The notes: a model not told the origin generated them from the sequence alone. Positions 18,100-28,466 are shown, numbered from the stretch's first letter. The stretch: DNA of 63,794 nucleotides from Ruminococcus sp. (GCA_023663085.1 JAMPIB010000011.1:1-63794), one strand, 5' to 3'. Program-made: numbers and translations.

Positions 18100-20529
18100 T
18101 TACTTCGACCGGGCCGCCGCCTCTTTCGCCCCTCCAGGCACATCCTTACCAATCTTCATGGTAAGACCTATGCGTTTTTTGGCGATATCCACGGAAAGCA
18201 CCTGTACGTCAACGATATCTCCGACGCTGACCGCCTCCAGCGGATGTTTGATGAATTTATCGGTCATCTGGGAGACATGTACGAGGCCGTCCTGATGCAC
18301 ACCGATATCCACAAATGCGCCAAAATCAATGACGTTACGTACCGTTCCTTTCAAGATCATGCCGGGTTTTAAGTCTTTCATATCGAGCACGTCGCTTCGT
18401 AAGATCGGTGCGGGCATATCGTCACGCGGGTCTCTGGCCGGTTTCTCAAGTTCCGTCAGGATATCAGTCAGCGTGATCTCACCGATACCGAGTTCCTGCG
18501 CCAGTTTCTTTTTATCTTTAATTTTTTTCTCTAAGCTGCTTACTTTGCCGCCCATCTGCTCTGCGCCCTGCGTGTCGTTTCCGCTGTTTTGCGCTTTCTT
18601 TCCTGTCTTTCCGGCATCCTCGTCTTCCAGCACGACGCCTCCCATAGCGGCGGCCAGCGCTTTGCCCATTGCCGTGTTGGTGTTGCGGATCACAATGCCT
18701 TTCGGCTTTTTAGCCGGTTTTTCTTTGACGGCGGCTTTTTTGCCTGCCGCCTTCTCGGCCGCAGCCTTTTTCTGCGCCTCTTTGACATCCGCCATCGTCA
18801 GACCCATTTTATCAAGGAGTTTCTCCGCCGCCTCGTAGGACTCCGGATGTACGCTCGTAGCGTCAAGCGGGTTATCGCCGTCGGTGATGCGCATAAATCC
18901 TGCGCACTGTTCAAAGGCTTTGGGGCCTAATTTGGCTACTTTCAGAAGCTGTTTCCTGTTCGTAAAACGACCGTTCGTCTCCCGGTAATCTACGATATTT
19001 CTGGCAATGACTTTCGTTACGCCGGAAACATATTCGAGTAAAGAAGCAGAGGCTGTGTTTAAATCCACGCCTACTTTATTAACGCTGTCTTCTACCACAC
19101 CGTTCAGGGCGTCGCTTAATTTTTTCTGGTTCATGTCATGCTGGTACTGGCCGACGCCAATCGACTTGGGATCGATCTTCACCAGTTCAGCCAACGGATC
19201 CTGCAATCTTCTGGCGATGGAGGCCGCGCTTCGCTGTCCCACATCAAAATTCGGAAATTCTTCCGTCGCCAGCTTGCTCGCCGAATATACGGATGCGCCC
19301 GCTTCGTTTACGATAACATACTGCACCGGCGTATCAAGTTCTTTTAACAATTCCACGATAACCTGCTCCGATTCACGGGAGGCCGTACCGTTGCCGACGG
19401 AGATCAGGGAAACATTATATTTTTTAATCAGTTTTTTCAGTTCCGCTTTGGCTTCCGCCACTTTATTCTGCGGCGCGGTTGGATAAATGACTTTCGTATC
19501 CAGAACCTTACCCGTAGCGTCCACGACCGCCAGTTTGCACCCCGTCCTGAACGCCGGATCCCAGCCGAGCACGACTTTACCCGCGATCGGCGGCTGTAAT
19601 AAAAGCTGCTCTAAGTTCTTTCCGAATACGGCGATTGCGCCATCCTCCGCTTTTTCCGTCAGGTCATTACGGATTTCTCTTTCGATCGCCGGCGCAATTA
19701 ATCTGACATAACTGTCGGAAATAACCTCTTCCAGGATCGGTGTCGTCACGGGATTCTCGGCTGTAACGACTTTTTTACGCAGATATTGTAAAATCCGCTC
19801 TTCCGGCGCGGCGATCTTCACGTTCAAAAACTTCTCATCCTCGCCGCGGTTTAAGGCCAGAATACGATGTCCCGCCGCCTTTTTGACAGGTTCTTCATAA
19901 TCATAATACATTTCGTAAACGCTCTCGGCCTTTTCGTCTTTGGCCGTGCTGACAATTTTCCCCTCTTCCATCGTGATATCGCGTATATAAATCCGGTAAT
20001 CGGCTTCATCAGAGATTGTCTCCGCAATGATATCCTTTGCGCCCTGAATGGCGTCTTCCACGGTCTTTACAGATTTGGCCTCGTCTTCGTCCTCGTGCAG
20101 ATACTTCGCCGCTTCTTCTTCGATCGGCGCATCGGCGCTCTGTGCCATGATATAGTCAGCCAGAGCGTCTAAACCTTTCTCTTTGGCCACACTGGCTCTC
20201 GTCTTTCTCTTCGGACGGTACGGACGGTATAAATCGTCTACGACCACCATCGTCTCGGCCTGTACGATACGTATCTTTAATTCTTCCGTGAGTTTGCCCT
20301 GTTCTTCAATGCTCTTTAATACCTGTTCTTTCTTCTCTTCCAGATTCCTCAGATAAGTGAGCCTTTCGTACAGATCACGCAGCACTTCATCGTTCAATGA
20401 GCCGGTAGCTTCTTTTCTGTATCTGGAGATAAAAGGAATGGTATTTCCTTCATCTATCAATTTCACGGCCGCCTCTACCTGCCATTTTTCCACCTTGAGT
20501 TCTTCTTTGAGTTTTAGAATAATGTCCAT
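18100..20529 (-). CDS. tex: Tex-family RNA-binding transcription accessory protein
   Basis: An 809-residue Tex protein: N-terminal helical Tex region, YqgF-like nuclease fold (VVLGWDPAFRTGCKLAVVD), helix-hairpin-helix pair (NTASASLLEYVSGV and TNRKQLLKVAKLGPKAFEQCAGF) and C-terminal S1 domain (GMILKGTVRNVIDFGAFVDIG). The ATG at 20529 (MDIILKLKEEL) fits family length; the longer frame to 20628 has no good RBS. Between the HhH and S1 domains is a low-complexity Lys/Ala-rich insert of roughly 90 residues, longer than in typical Tex. Tex proteins bind nucleic acid and affect RNA polymerase and RNA turnover. Confidence 0.93.
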   Translation of the reverse strand: MDIILKLKEELKVEKWQVEAAVKLIDEGNTIPFISRYRKEATGSLNDEVLRDLYERLTYLRNLEEKKEQVLKSIEEQGKLTEELKIRIVQAETMVVVDDLYRPYRPKRKTRASVAKEKGLDALADYIMAQSADAPIEEEAAKYLHEDEDEAKSVKTVEDAIQGAKDIIAETISDEADYRIYIRDITMEEGKIVSTAKDEKAESVYEMYYDYEEPVKKAAGHRILALNRGEDEKFLNVKIAAPEERILQYLRKKVVTAENPVTTPILEEVISDSYVRLIAPAIEREIRNDLTEKAEDGAIAVFGKNLEQLLLQPPIAGKVVLGWDPAFRTGCKLAVVDATGKVLDTKVIYPTAPQNKVAEAKAELKKLIKKYNVSLISVGNGTASRESEQVIVELLKELDTPVQYVIVNEAGASVYSASKLATEEFPNFDVGQRSAASIARRLQDPLAELVKIDPKSIGVGQYQHDMNQKKLSDALNGVVEDSVNKVGVDLNTASASLLEYVSGVTKVIARNIVDYRETNGRFTNRKQLLKVAKLGPKAFEQCAGFMRITDGDNPLDATSVHPESYEAAEKLLDKMGLTMADVKEAQKKAAAEKAAGKKAAVKEKPAKKPKGIVIRNTNTAMGKALAAAMGGVVLEDEDAGKTGKKAQNSGNDTQGAEQMGGKVSSLEKKIKDKKKLAQELGIGEITLTDILTELEKPARDPRDDMPAPILRSDVLDMKDLKPGMILKGTVRNVIDFGAFVDIGVHQDGLVHVSQMTDKFIKHPLEAVSVGDIVDVQVLSVDIAKKRIGLTMKIGKDVPGGAKEAAARSK

Positions 20530-20686
20530 CTTCGTTTCCTGTTCCCTTCTTACGCTTTCCTGTCTGGTGTTTCGTGATATTTCTATCCTAACTATTTCAT
20601 TATACTTGATTTTTAACAGGCGTGCCACTCTAAATTATCAGAAAATCATCTGAAAAAAATATGAGAAAATTTTCCCGATTGCTTGG

Positions 20687-20715
20687 TTGTTTTTCCGCAT
20701 CTTTCGGTGTATACT
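20687..20715 (+). promoter_or_regulatory. Promoter of the DUF4190-like operon
   Basis: TTGTTT (20687-20692), 17-base spacer, TATACT (20710-20715). It lies about 55 bases before the RBS of the gene at 20773. The remaining divergent gap to tex holds a minus-strand TATAAT at about 20604-20599 that may serve tex. Confidence 0.6.
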
Positions 20716-20772
20716 ATAAATTAACTTATTATGATTGATTGTGATAACCTGTTATGCACAGGAGGAAAACTT

Positions 20773-21573
20773 ATGGACTTTCAGAACAATATACAACCGG
20801 ATAACGGTCAGAATCCTGCACCTGCTGCGCCTGTAACGCCTGAACCGCAAACAGCGCAAGCGCAGAACCAGCCGATACCGGAACAGCCAATATCACAGAC
20901 GCAGGAAACGCCGATACAGGCGCAGCAGGCAATGCAGATGCCAATGCCGCAGGCCGCGCAGGAACAGTCAGCAGCCGGATTACAGAATCAGCAGCCGAAT
21001 GCCAATCCTTACGGATACGGAAATCAGAATCCTTACCCGAACGGACAGCCTTATCAAGGCAGCCGCCCGTATCAGAATAATATGTCTTATGGCGGCGGAT
21101 ATCCGAACAACGGTTATCCGAATAACGGTTATCCGAACAATAACTATCCGAATAATAACCACCCGAATGGCGGCAATAACAGCTATCCTTATTATAACCG
21201 CAGCGCATATCAGGTGCCTTATGCGGAACCGGGCAGCAGTCTGGCGAACACGGCCATGATCTTAGGTATCATTTCCATTATCGTCAGCTTTACCTTTACG
21301 GTCTATCCGGCCTTTGTCCTTGGGAGCATTGCCATTATTCTGGCCCTGCTTTCCAAAGGGAGCCGCAGCAGTCATTTTCAGAAAGCAAAAACCGGTATTA
21401 TATGCGGCACCATCGGTCTGGTGACCAACACAATCATTGTCATATTCAGTTTAATATTCGTTTACACGAATCCAGAGGCAAATGAAATGTTCAATGATGT
21501 TTTTGAGCAACAGTACGGCATGACATTTGAAGAAATGATGGAAGAAATGGAAAATGGCATGTACAATGAATGA
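20773..21573 (+). CDS. Membrane protein with Pro/Gln/Asn-rich N-terminus and DUF4190-like domain
   Basis: A 266-residue protein starting at the ATG after GGAGG (20761-20765). Residues 1-150 are low complexity: Pro/Gln/Ala-rich, then tyrosine-asparagine-glycine repeats of the NNGYP type. The C-terminal part has two membrane helices (NTAMILGIISIIVSFTFTVYP and GIICGTIGLVTNTIIVIFSLI) in the DUF4190 arrangement and a short acidic tail. The disordered N-terminus should face the cytoplasm. Function unknown. The next gene starts within 20 bases. Confidence 0.8.
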   Translation: MDFQNNIQPDNGQNPAPAAPVTPEPQTAQAQNQPIPEQPISQTQETPIQAQQAMQMPMPQAAQEQSAAGLQNQQPNANPYGYGNQNPYPNGQPYQGSRPYQNNMSYGGGYPNNGYPNNGYPNNNYPNNNHPNGGNNSYPYYNRSAYQVPYAEPGSSLANTAMILGIISIIVSFTFTVYPAFVLGSIAIILALLSKGSRSSHFQKAKTGIICGTIGLVTNTIIVIFSLIFVYTNPEANEMFNDVFEQQYGMTFEEMMEEMENGMYNE

Positions 21574-21593
21574 TCAGAGAGGAGCCTCTTATT

Positions 21594-22091
21594 ATGATGA
21601 TAAATGGAATAACGGATATCGGCTATGGTTCTCCTATGCCGTTTACACCGACAGATCATGCAGATAATAGCAGACAGATCATCCGTAATCCGGGTGAATC
21701 GACCGAGAAGCAGGCAGGACGTAAATCTTCTCCTGCAGAATGCGAGACATGTAAGAACCGCAAATACCAGGACGGTTCCGATGAAATGGTTTCCTTTAAG
21801 GCCGCTTCTCATATTTCTCCGAATGCGGCGGCCTCCAGAGTCCGGGGCCACGAGCAGGAACATGTGGCCAACGCTTATAAAGACGCGGCTCAAAATAACG
21901 GCAAAGTGTTATCCTGCAATGTTTCTATCAAAAGCGCTGTCTGCCCGGAATGCGGACGTACTTATGTCGCGGGCGGCACTACATCAACACAGATCCGCTA
22001 TTTTAATGAAGAAAACCCTTACCAGAAAGAAATGAAATCTTCCGACGCCGCTAATAAGTATCGCGGAATGAATGTTGACCTTGCCTGTTAA
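21594..22091 (+). CDS. Putative zinc metalloprotein with HEXXH motif and zinc knuckle
   Basis: A 165-residue protein starting after AGAGGAG (about 21577). It contains VRGHEQEHVANAY, an HEXXH zinc-protease motif resembling the SprA-related family in which HEQAH occurs. Cysteine pairs CETCKNRKY before it and CPECGRTYVAGG after it could form a zinc ribbon. No signal peptide is seen. Proteolysis is inferred only from the motif; the distal third zinc ligand cannot be assigned by eye. It is likely cotranscribed with the flanking plus-strand genes. Confidence 0.7.
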   Translation: MMINGITDIGYGSPMPFTPTDHADNSRQIIRNPGESTEKQAGRKSSPAECETCKNRKYQDGSDEMVSFKAASHISPNAAASRVRGHEQEHVANAYKDAAQNNGKVLSCNVSIKSAVCPECGRTYVAGGTTSTQIRYFNEENPYQKEMKSSDAANKYRGMNVDLAC

Positions 22092-22111
22092 GGAATGATT
22101 GGAGCATACCT

Positions 22112-22834
22112 ATGAATAAAAAATATAAATCTTCAGCTGAATTAAAGGCTCTTGCCAAAGAGCGCTTACTCGGTAAATACGGGACAGTGATCGGCGCAAG
22201 CGTCATTGTCGCAATAACAGTCGGATTACTCAATCTGCTCTGTACCGTTTTCATCAACACGACAACATTACCCGGACTGATTTTACAATTTATCATGTCT
22301 TTTGTAATATCTGTGCTGGCCGGGCTGTTTTCTTCCGGAACGAGTTACCTGTATCTGAAAATCTCCTGCGGCAGACCTGTTACGGTAAGCGATGTTTTCT
22401 ATGGATTTAAGATGGCGCCTGATAAAGCGTTGTTGATCCAGTTGTACTTATCTGCATTAGAATATATCTTTATGCTGCCGATGACGATTTTCTCTTTTCT
22501 GGTACTGCTTTATCCGCACAGTCCCATAATCATGCTGGTATATTCTCTGGCCAATATTTTATATCTGGTAGCGATAGTGATGGTTTCTTTGATTTATGCA
22601 CAGGCTTTTTATCTGCTGCATGATTTTCCGGATTACTCCGTGAAACAACTCCTGACTATGAGCAGACAGCTTATGAAAGGTAATAAAGGCAGATTCTTTT
22701 ATCTGAACGTCAGTTTCCTGCCGATCATGCTTCTCGGTCTGTTATCCTGCGGAATTGCCTTTTTATGGCTCGTTCCCTATATGAATGCCGCCTGTACGGA
22801 GTTTTTCCTGGACTTGATAAAAAATAATCACTAG
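22112..22834 (+). CDS. DUF975-family integral membrane protein
   Basis: A 240-residue protein with the DUF975 opening (KSSAELKALAKERLLGKYG) and about six membrane helices. Helix pairs flank a cytoplasmic segment (CGRPVTVSDVFYGFK) conserved in the family. DUF975 proteins are common in Firmicutes; function unknown. GGAGC 9 bases before the ATG supports the start. Transcription ends at the shared terminator with prfB. Confidence 0.88.
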   Translation: MNKKYKSSAELKALAKERLLGKYGTVIGASVIVAITVGLLNLLCTVFINTTTLPGLILQFIMSFVISVLAGLFSSGTSYLYLKISCGRPVTVSDVFYGFKMAPDKALLIQLYLSALEYIFMLPMTIFSFLVLLYPHSPIIMLVYSLANILYLVAIVMVSLIYAQAFYLLHDFPDYSVKQLLTMSRQLMKGNKGRFFYLNVSFLPIMLLGLLSCGIAFLWLVPYMNAACTEFFLDLIKNNH

Positions 22835-22884
22835 GATAATGAGAAATTTCCTAATACATGTAAAAATATATAAGAGCAAAAAGC

Positions 22885-22917
22885 AAAAGCGTCGGTATAT
22901 TAATTCCCGACGCTTTT
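22885..22917. terminator. Bidirectional terminator overlapping the prfB stop
   Basis: AAAAGCGTCGG (22885-22895) and CCGACGCTTTT (22907-22917) form an 11-bp perfect stem with T runs on both sides. It serves the convergent DUF975 gene (+) and prfB (-). The last prfB codons and its TAA lie inside the hairpin. Confidence 0.85.
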
Positions 22918-24010
22918 CCATTTCAGATAAGCATTGATGAACGGATCCAGCGCTCCATCCATGACTGCATCCACATTTCCCGATTCTTCGTTGGTTCTAT
23001 GATCCTTCACCATAGTGTACGGCTGCATGACATAGGAACGAATCTGATTGCCCCAGCCGATTTCTTTGACATCCCCGCGGATATCAGATAATTTCTCCGC
23101 ATTTTCTTCCTGTTTGAGCATATATAATTTGGCTTTCAGCATCTGCATGGCCTTATCTTTATTCATATGCTGACTTCTCTCGTTCTGGCAGGTCACTACG
23201 ATACCTGTCGGGAAATGCGTGATCCTGATGGCCGACGATGTTTTATTGATATGCTGACCTCCGGCGCCGCTGCTCCTGTAGGTATCAATCCGGATATCCT
23301 CGTCCTTGACCTCTACATCCAGATCTTCTTCGATATCCGGCATCACATCCAACGATACGAAGGAAGTCTGCCGTTTCCCCTGCGCGTTAAACGGGGAAAT
23401 CCGCACAAGCCTGTGCACACCCTTCTCTGATTTCAAGTACCCATAGGCGTTCTCGCCGTTGATCTGGAAGGTAACGGATTTGATACCCGCTTCATCACCG
23501 TCCAGATAATCGAGCACTTCCAGAGCAAATCCTTTCCGCTCCGCCCAGCGCGTATACATACGATAGAGCATACTGCACCAGTCACAGCTCTCCGTACCCC
23601 CGGCACCCGCATTTAAACGCAGGATTGCATTATTTCTGTCATACTCTCCCGAAAGCAGCGTACTGACTCTGATATCTTCAAAAGTCGTCTTAAAAGTCTC
23701 CAATTCCTCGCTGATATCCGGGATAATGGCCGGGTCGTTATCCTCATATCCCATTTCGATCAACGTCAGGATATCTTCATATTGATTCTCAAGTCCTTTC
23801 ATGGTCTCTACGACATCCTTGAGGTTCTTGACTTCTCTCATTTTCTGGTTGGAACGCTCCGGGTCATCCCAGAATCCCGGCGCCTGCATCTCCATTTCCA
23901 GTTCTTCGATCCGCTTTTCCTTATTTGCTAAGTCAAAGTGAATCCCTCACTTCCGCTAATGGAGTTTCGTAAGCCTGCAGTTCAGACTTCATATTATCTA
24001 ACTCTACCAA
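22900..24010 (-). CDS. prfB: Peptide chain release factor 2, programmed +1 frameshift
   Basis: RF2 ends translation at UGA and UAA. The GGQ motif (SGAGGQHINK) and the RF2-specific SPF tripeptide (RISPFNAQ) are intact. A short first frame opens at a TTG (24010; VELDNMKSELQAY) behind GAGGGTGA and ends CTT TGA C at about 23938-23932; shifting +1 on CTT gives DLANKEKRIEEL and the rest of the protein. A purine-rich GTGAGGG upstream of the shift site acts as the usual stimulatory SD-like element. This is autoregulation: low RF2 lets the UGA be bypassed. It is not a broken gene. It lies directly downstream of secA, as in many Firmicutes. Confidence 0.95.
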
Positions 24011-24048
24011 AAACGTCACCCTCTTTCTTAACTCTCTTATTATTTCAT

Positions 24049-26613
24049 TTATGCCTTTCCATGGCACTGTTTATATTTCTTCCCCGATCCGCATGGACAC
24101 GGATCGTTCGGATATACTTTTGCCTCCATACGTTTCACAGGGCCTTTGGGTGCGGAATCGTCTTTGTTGGTCCCTGTTACTTTCGCAACCTGCTCACGCT
24201 CTACCTTCTGTTCAATACGGACATGGAACAGCAGACGGACTGTTTCTTCTTTGATATTCTGCGTCATTTCGTCGAACATCTCATAGCCGTTCATCTTATA
24301 TTCCACGAGCGGATCCCGCTGGCCATAAGCCTGTAAGCCTACGCCCTGTCTGAGCTGATCCATATCGTCGATATGATCCATCCATTTTCTATCGATCACT
24401 TTTAATAAAATGACACGTTCTATCTCACGGATAGCCTCTGGTTCAGGAAATTCCGCTTCTTTACTCTCATAGAGTTTGACCGCCTCTTCTTTTAACTGCT
24501 GCTTCAAGCTGTTCTTCTTTGGTTTCAGCACGCGCTCCGGCGTAACCGGCTGCAGGGGCACGGTCGGCAGAAGCAGGGTATTTAACTCATTGAAATCCCA
24601 CTCTTCAAAATCACTATCCTCACCAATACAGATATCAATGCAATTCTCCACGATATCGGTGATCATCTTATAAATGGCATCGCGCATACTCTCACCGTTT
24701 AATACGCGCCGTCTCTCTTCATAAATAATCTCTCTCTGCTCGTTCATGACCTGATCATATTCCAGCAGGTTCTTTCTGATACCAAAGTTATTGCTCTCTA
24801 TCTTCTTCTGTGCCTTCTCAATCGCCTTGGTCAGGGAACCATGCTCGATCTCCTGTCCTTCCGGAATGCCCAGCGCGTTAAACATGGCGATCATCCGCTC
24901 AGAACCGAACAGACGCATCAAGTCGTCTTCCAGTGAAATATAGAACTTAGATTCGCCGGTATCACCCTGCCTGCCGGAACGTCCGCGAAGCTGATTGTCG
25001 ATACGTCTGGACTCATGCCGCTCTGTACCGATAATTTTCAGACCACCCGCCGCTTTGGCCTCTTCGTCCAGTTTGATATCCGTACCACGGCCCGCCATAT
25101 TGGTGGCGATGGTAACCGCGCCGTGGATACCCGCATCGGCAACGATTTCCGCCTCCAGTTCATGGAACTTTGCGTTCAACACTTTATGTTCGATGCCTCT
25201 TTTTTTCAAAAGCGCGCTCAACTCTTCCGAGGCTTCGATGGTGATCGTGCCGACCAGTACCGGCTGTTTTCTGGCATGTGCTTCTACAATAGCATCTATG
25301 ATGGCATTCAGTTTTTCTTTTCTGGTCTTATAGACCGCGTCCTGTCTGTCAATTCTGGCTATCGGCCTGTTGGTGGGAATCTCCACAACATCCATGCCAT
25401 AGATATCGCGGAATTCTTTTTCCTCGGTCAGAGCTGTACCGGTCATGCCGGCTTTTTTCTCGAATTTATTAAAAAAGTTCTGGAACGTGATCGTCGCCAG
25501 GGTCTTGCTCTCTCTCTTGACTTTTACATGTTCCTTAGCTTCAATCGCCTGATGCAGTCCATCCGAATAACGGCGGCCGGGCATGATACGTCCGGTAAAC
25601 TCATCAACAATTAACACCTGCTCGTCTTTTACCACATAATCCTGGTCGCGGAACATTAAGTTGTGCGCCCGCAGCGCCAGAATGATATTGTGCTGGATCT
25701 CCAGATTCTCCGGATCAGCCAGATTCTCTATCTGGAAAAAGCGCTCTACCTTGGCCACGCCCTGTTCTGTCAGATTGACCACTTTATCCTTCTCATTAAC
25801 GATAAAGTCTCCCGTCTCTTCCCGTTCAACACCCATAATGGCATCCATCTTGGATAGTGCCTCCATATCTTCGCCGCGGGTAAGCTGTCTGGCTAAAATA
25901 TCGCATGCCTCATATAATTTGGTAGATTTTCCGCTCTGTCCGGAAATGATAAGCGGCGTCCTCGCTTCATCAATCAGAACGGAGTCCACTTCGTCGATGA
26001 TCGCATAGTGCAGATCCCTTAGTACAAGCTGTTCTTTATAAATGACCATATTATCGCGCAGATAGTCGAAACCAAGTTCATTATTCGTCACATAGGTGAT
26101 ATCGCACTTATAGGCTTCTCTGCGTTCATCAGATTTCATGCTGTTTAACACCACGCCGACCGAAAGCCCTAAAAATTCATGAACCTGTCCCATCCATTCC
26201 GCATCACGCTTTGCCAGATAGTCATTGACCGTAACGACATGCACGCCTTTCCCATCCAGCGCATTTAAATAAGCCGGCAAAAGACAGGTCTGCGTCTTCC
26301 CTTCACCAGTCTTCATCTCCGCGATACGTCCCTGATGAAGGATGATACCGCCGATCAACTGTACACGGTAATGTTCTGTTTTCAGGATACGTCTGGCCGC
26401 CTCTCTGACTACCGCATAGGCTTCCGGCAGCAGGTCGTCAAGCGTCTCACCATCCTGTAATCTCTTTTTAAACTCTCTGGTCTTGTCCTTTAAGCTCTCA
26501 TCATCAAGCGCCATCATGGAATCTCTGAGGGATTCAATTTTATTGACCAGACCTTCTATCCTTTTGATCTCTCTTTCGCTGTGCGTTCCAAAAACTTTTT
26601 GTACTACGTTCAT
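24049..26613 (-). CDS. secA: Protein translocase ATPase SecA
   Basis: SecA pushes preproteins through SecYEG. The motor domains carry Walker [23 protein letters not shown], and the helicase motifs NMAGRGTDI and [11 protein letters not shown]. The C-terminus has the zinc-binding SEC-C sequence ([14 protein letters not shown]). I start at 26613 ([13 protein letters not shown]) because AGGAGC lies 7 bases upstream; the longer frame to 26643 is unlike the family. Length about 854 residues is normal. prfB follows 38 bases downstream. Confidence 0.96.
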   Translation of the reverse strand: MNVVQKVFGTHSEREIKRIEGLVNKIESLRDSMMALDDESLKDKTREFKKRLQDGETLDDLLPEAYAVVREAARRILKTEHYRVQLIGGIILHQGRIAEMKTGEGKTQTCLLPAYLNALDGKGVHVVTVNDYLAKRDAEWMGQVHEFLGLSVGVVLNSMKSDERREAYKCDITYVTNNELGFDYLRDNMVIYKEQLVLRDLHYAIIDEVDSVLIDEARTPLIISGQSGKSTKLYEACDILARQLTRGEDMEALSKMDAIMGVEREETGDFIVNEKDKVVNLTEQGVAKVERFFQIENLADPENLEIQHNIILALRAHNLMFRDQDYVVKDEQVLIVDEFTGRIMPGRRYSDGLHQAIEAKEHVKVKRESKTLATITFQNFFNKFEKKAGMTGTALTEEKEFRDIYGMDVVEIPTNRPIARIDRQDAVYKTRKEKLNAIIDAIVEAHARKQPVLVGTITIEASEELSALLKKRGIEHKVLNAKFHELEAEIVADAGIHGAVTIATNMAGRGTDIKLDEEAKAAGGLKIIGTERHESRRIDNQLRGRSGRQGDTGESKFYISLEDDLMRLFGSERMIAMFNALGIPEGQEIEHGSLTKAIEKAQKKIESNNFGIRKNLLEYDQVMNEQREIIYEERRRVLNGESMRDAIYKMITDIVENCIDICIGEDSDFEEWDFNELNTLLLPTVPLQPVTPERVLKPKKNSLKQQLKEEAVKLYESKEAEFPEPEAIREIERVILLKVIDRKWMDHIDDMDQLRQGVGLQAYGQRDPLVEYKMNGYEMFDEMTQNIKEETVRLLFHVRIEQKVEREQVAKVTGTNKDDSAPKGPVKRMEAKVYPNDPCPCGSGKKYKQCHGKA

Positions 26614-26795
26614 TTCTGCTCCTATCCGTGCATTGATACACATACCGGGCGCTGTCGCCCGAAAGTACCGGAATGCAGCTTCATTTCCATTTTACAGAAA
26701 ATACCAAGCTATATTGTAGCAGATTTACTATATAAATTCAATAATGGATAAATGAAAAAAGCATGAAGAAAACAAAAAAGGACCGTGAATTTTCA

Positions 26796-26824
26796 TTGCA
26801 ATTCCCCATCTGTTATTTTATAAT
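26796..26824 (+). promoter_or_regulatory. Promoter of the DUF6056-like gene
   Basis: TTGCAA (26796-26801), 17-base spacer, TATAAT (26819-26824), placed about 20 bases before the RBS AAAGGAG of the gene at 26858. Confidence 0.65.
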
Positions 26825-26857
26825 TTAAACGACATTCTAAATAAAGGAGCGCCGCTT

Positions 26858-28384
26858 ATGTCAGAAAAGAAACAGAAGATTGCTGCCATAGCCTCCATAT
26901 TGTTTTTCCTTCTGCTGCTCATGCCGATACTCTATCTTTCTTTTGTCAACAGGGCTACCGGCGATGATTACGGCTACGGGGTCTATACAAGAGCCGCCTG
27001 GATACATACACACTCTCTGATAGAGGTATTTAAGGCAGCATGCCGGACGATCCGCGAATTTTATTACAGCCTTCAGGGGACATGGTTCAGCATCTTTTTA
27101 TTTTCCTTACAGCCGGAGGTGTTTCATGACCGGGCCTATGTCATTGTAGCATTTATCATGCTGTTTGTCTGGATTGGAAGTACATTTTATTTATTCAGGC
27201 AGGTTTTATGCAATCTCATCGGTATGGATAAATATAACTGCTGTCTGGCCTCGGTACTCATCCTGCTGGCCGGCATAGAATTTATACCCAGCACCAGATC
27301 TTCCATTTACTGGTTCAATGGATGCGCACATTACATGATCCCATTTTCCATGTGCCTTATGGTCACAGCATGGCTCTTTCAGTATGGAAAAAGCTACCAC
27401 GGAAAATATCTTGCGGGGATCACTCTCTTTATGGCCTTGTTGGGAGGTTCTAACTACCAGCCGGCACTGTTTGCACTTATTGTGACCTGCTATACACTGT
27501 TTTATATTCTGGTTCTGAAAAGGGATAAACGTATCCTCACACTGTTACTGCCTGTCTTTCTGGAAATGGCCGGTCTTATCGTAAGTATGACGGCTCCGGG
27601 AAACAATGTCAGAGTTGCCATATATGCCTATGAAGAAGGCGCCGAGTTCGGATTCTCTCTTACAAAGGTATTTAAAACGATAGGAAGTTCATTTATATAC
27701 GCTCTAAAGGATATATTAGTCTACCTGCAGGAAAAACCACTGATATTCCCAGGACTTTTCCTGCTGCTGCTTATTTTTATCGCCGCCTTTTGCCTGCAAA
27801 AAGAAATATATCATTTTGAGCATCCGCTATGGATCGCCGCCATGCTTTTCTGCCTTTACGCCGCTATGCAGGCACCGGCCATATATGCGGGAGTTCCGGT
27901 TTCCGGAGGCGTCCCGAATACCAATTTTCTGGTATTTTTGCTGACTGCTGCCGGGTTCTTATTATTGATAGCTGAAAAAGCGGCGCGTCTGTTAAAAAAA
28001 CTGTGGGCGGATGAAACAGCCGCAAAAGTCTTCCGTCTGCTGATCGTTCCCGGAATACTGGTCTGCCTGCTGCTGACCTTTTTCCTGCGGAGTAATATAA
28101 AAAGCAGCACCTCCTATGTTGCCCTGCGCTATATCACAAGCGGAGAAGCAACAGATTATAAACAACAGATGGACTTACAGACACGGCTTCTGACCGATCC
28201 TGACGCAGAAGATGTCGTCGTTCCCGGTATCAATGATGTCCAGGGGCCGCTGATGCACATGCCGATAACTGACGATCCACGCTCTTTTACAAGCTGGGCT
28301 GCCGCCGGATTTTATGAAAAAAACAGCGTATATGCCATAGATCGAAACGAATGGCTCAGACTGTATGGAGACGAAACAGACTGA
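26858..28384 (+). CDS. DUF6056-like polytopic membrane protein
   Basis: A 508-residue protein with about ten to eleven membrane helices. The first extracytoplasmic loop has the conserved NRATGDDYGYG block with paired aspartates, as in GT-C-fold glycosyltransferases and the DUF6056 family; GTWFSIFLFSLQPEVF and FIPSTRSSIYWFNGCAHY are further family-like blocks. A C-terminal soluble region follows the last helix. A sugar-transfer role in the cell envelope is inferred from the fold only. It is monocistronic, with its own promoter and a long gap to ptb. Confidence 0.78.
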   Translation: MSEKKQKIAAIASILFFLLLLMPILYLSFVNRATGDDYGYGVYTRAAWIHTHSLIEVFKAACRTIREFYYSLQGTWFSIFLFSLQPEVFHDRAYVIVAFIMLFVWIGSTFYLFRQVLCNLIGMDKYNCCLASVLILLAGIEFIPSTRSSIYWFNGCAHYMIPFSMCLMVTAWLFQYGKSYHGKYLAGITLFMALLGGSNYQPALFALIVTCYTLFYILVLKRDKRILTLLLPVFLEMAGLIVSMTAPGNNVRVAIYAYEEGAEFGFSLTKVFKTIGSSFIYALKDILVYLQEKPLIFPGLFLLLLIFIAAFCLQKEIYHFEHPLWIAAMLFCLYAAMQAPAIYAGVPVSGGVPNTNFLVFLLTAAGFLLLIAEKAARLLKKLWADETAAKVFRLLIVPGILVCLLLTFFLRSNIKSSTSYVALRYITSGEATDYKQQMDLQTRLLTDPDAEDVVVPGINDVQGPLMHMPITDDPRSFTSWAAAGFYEKNSVYAIDRNEWLRLYGDETD

Positions 28385-28437
28385 CCGGAAAAATATGAAA
28401 AATTTCCTAAATTTAATGAAAAAATTCCATTCTGAAT

Positions 28438-28466
28438 TTGATTTTTGTATACAGAAGTGATACTAT
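28438..28466 (+). promoter_or_regulatory. Promoter of ptb-buk
   Basis: TTGATT (28438-28443), 17-base spacer, TACTAT (28461-28466). It gives a leader of roughly 115 bases before ptb, which contains the potential pseudoknot described separately. Confidence 0.6.

Noticed and set aside
23895-23940. prfB as a pseudogene with an early stop codon
   Set aside because: The CTT TGA C context with the purine-rich upstream element is the normal programmed frameshift of RF2.
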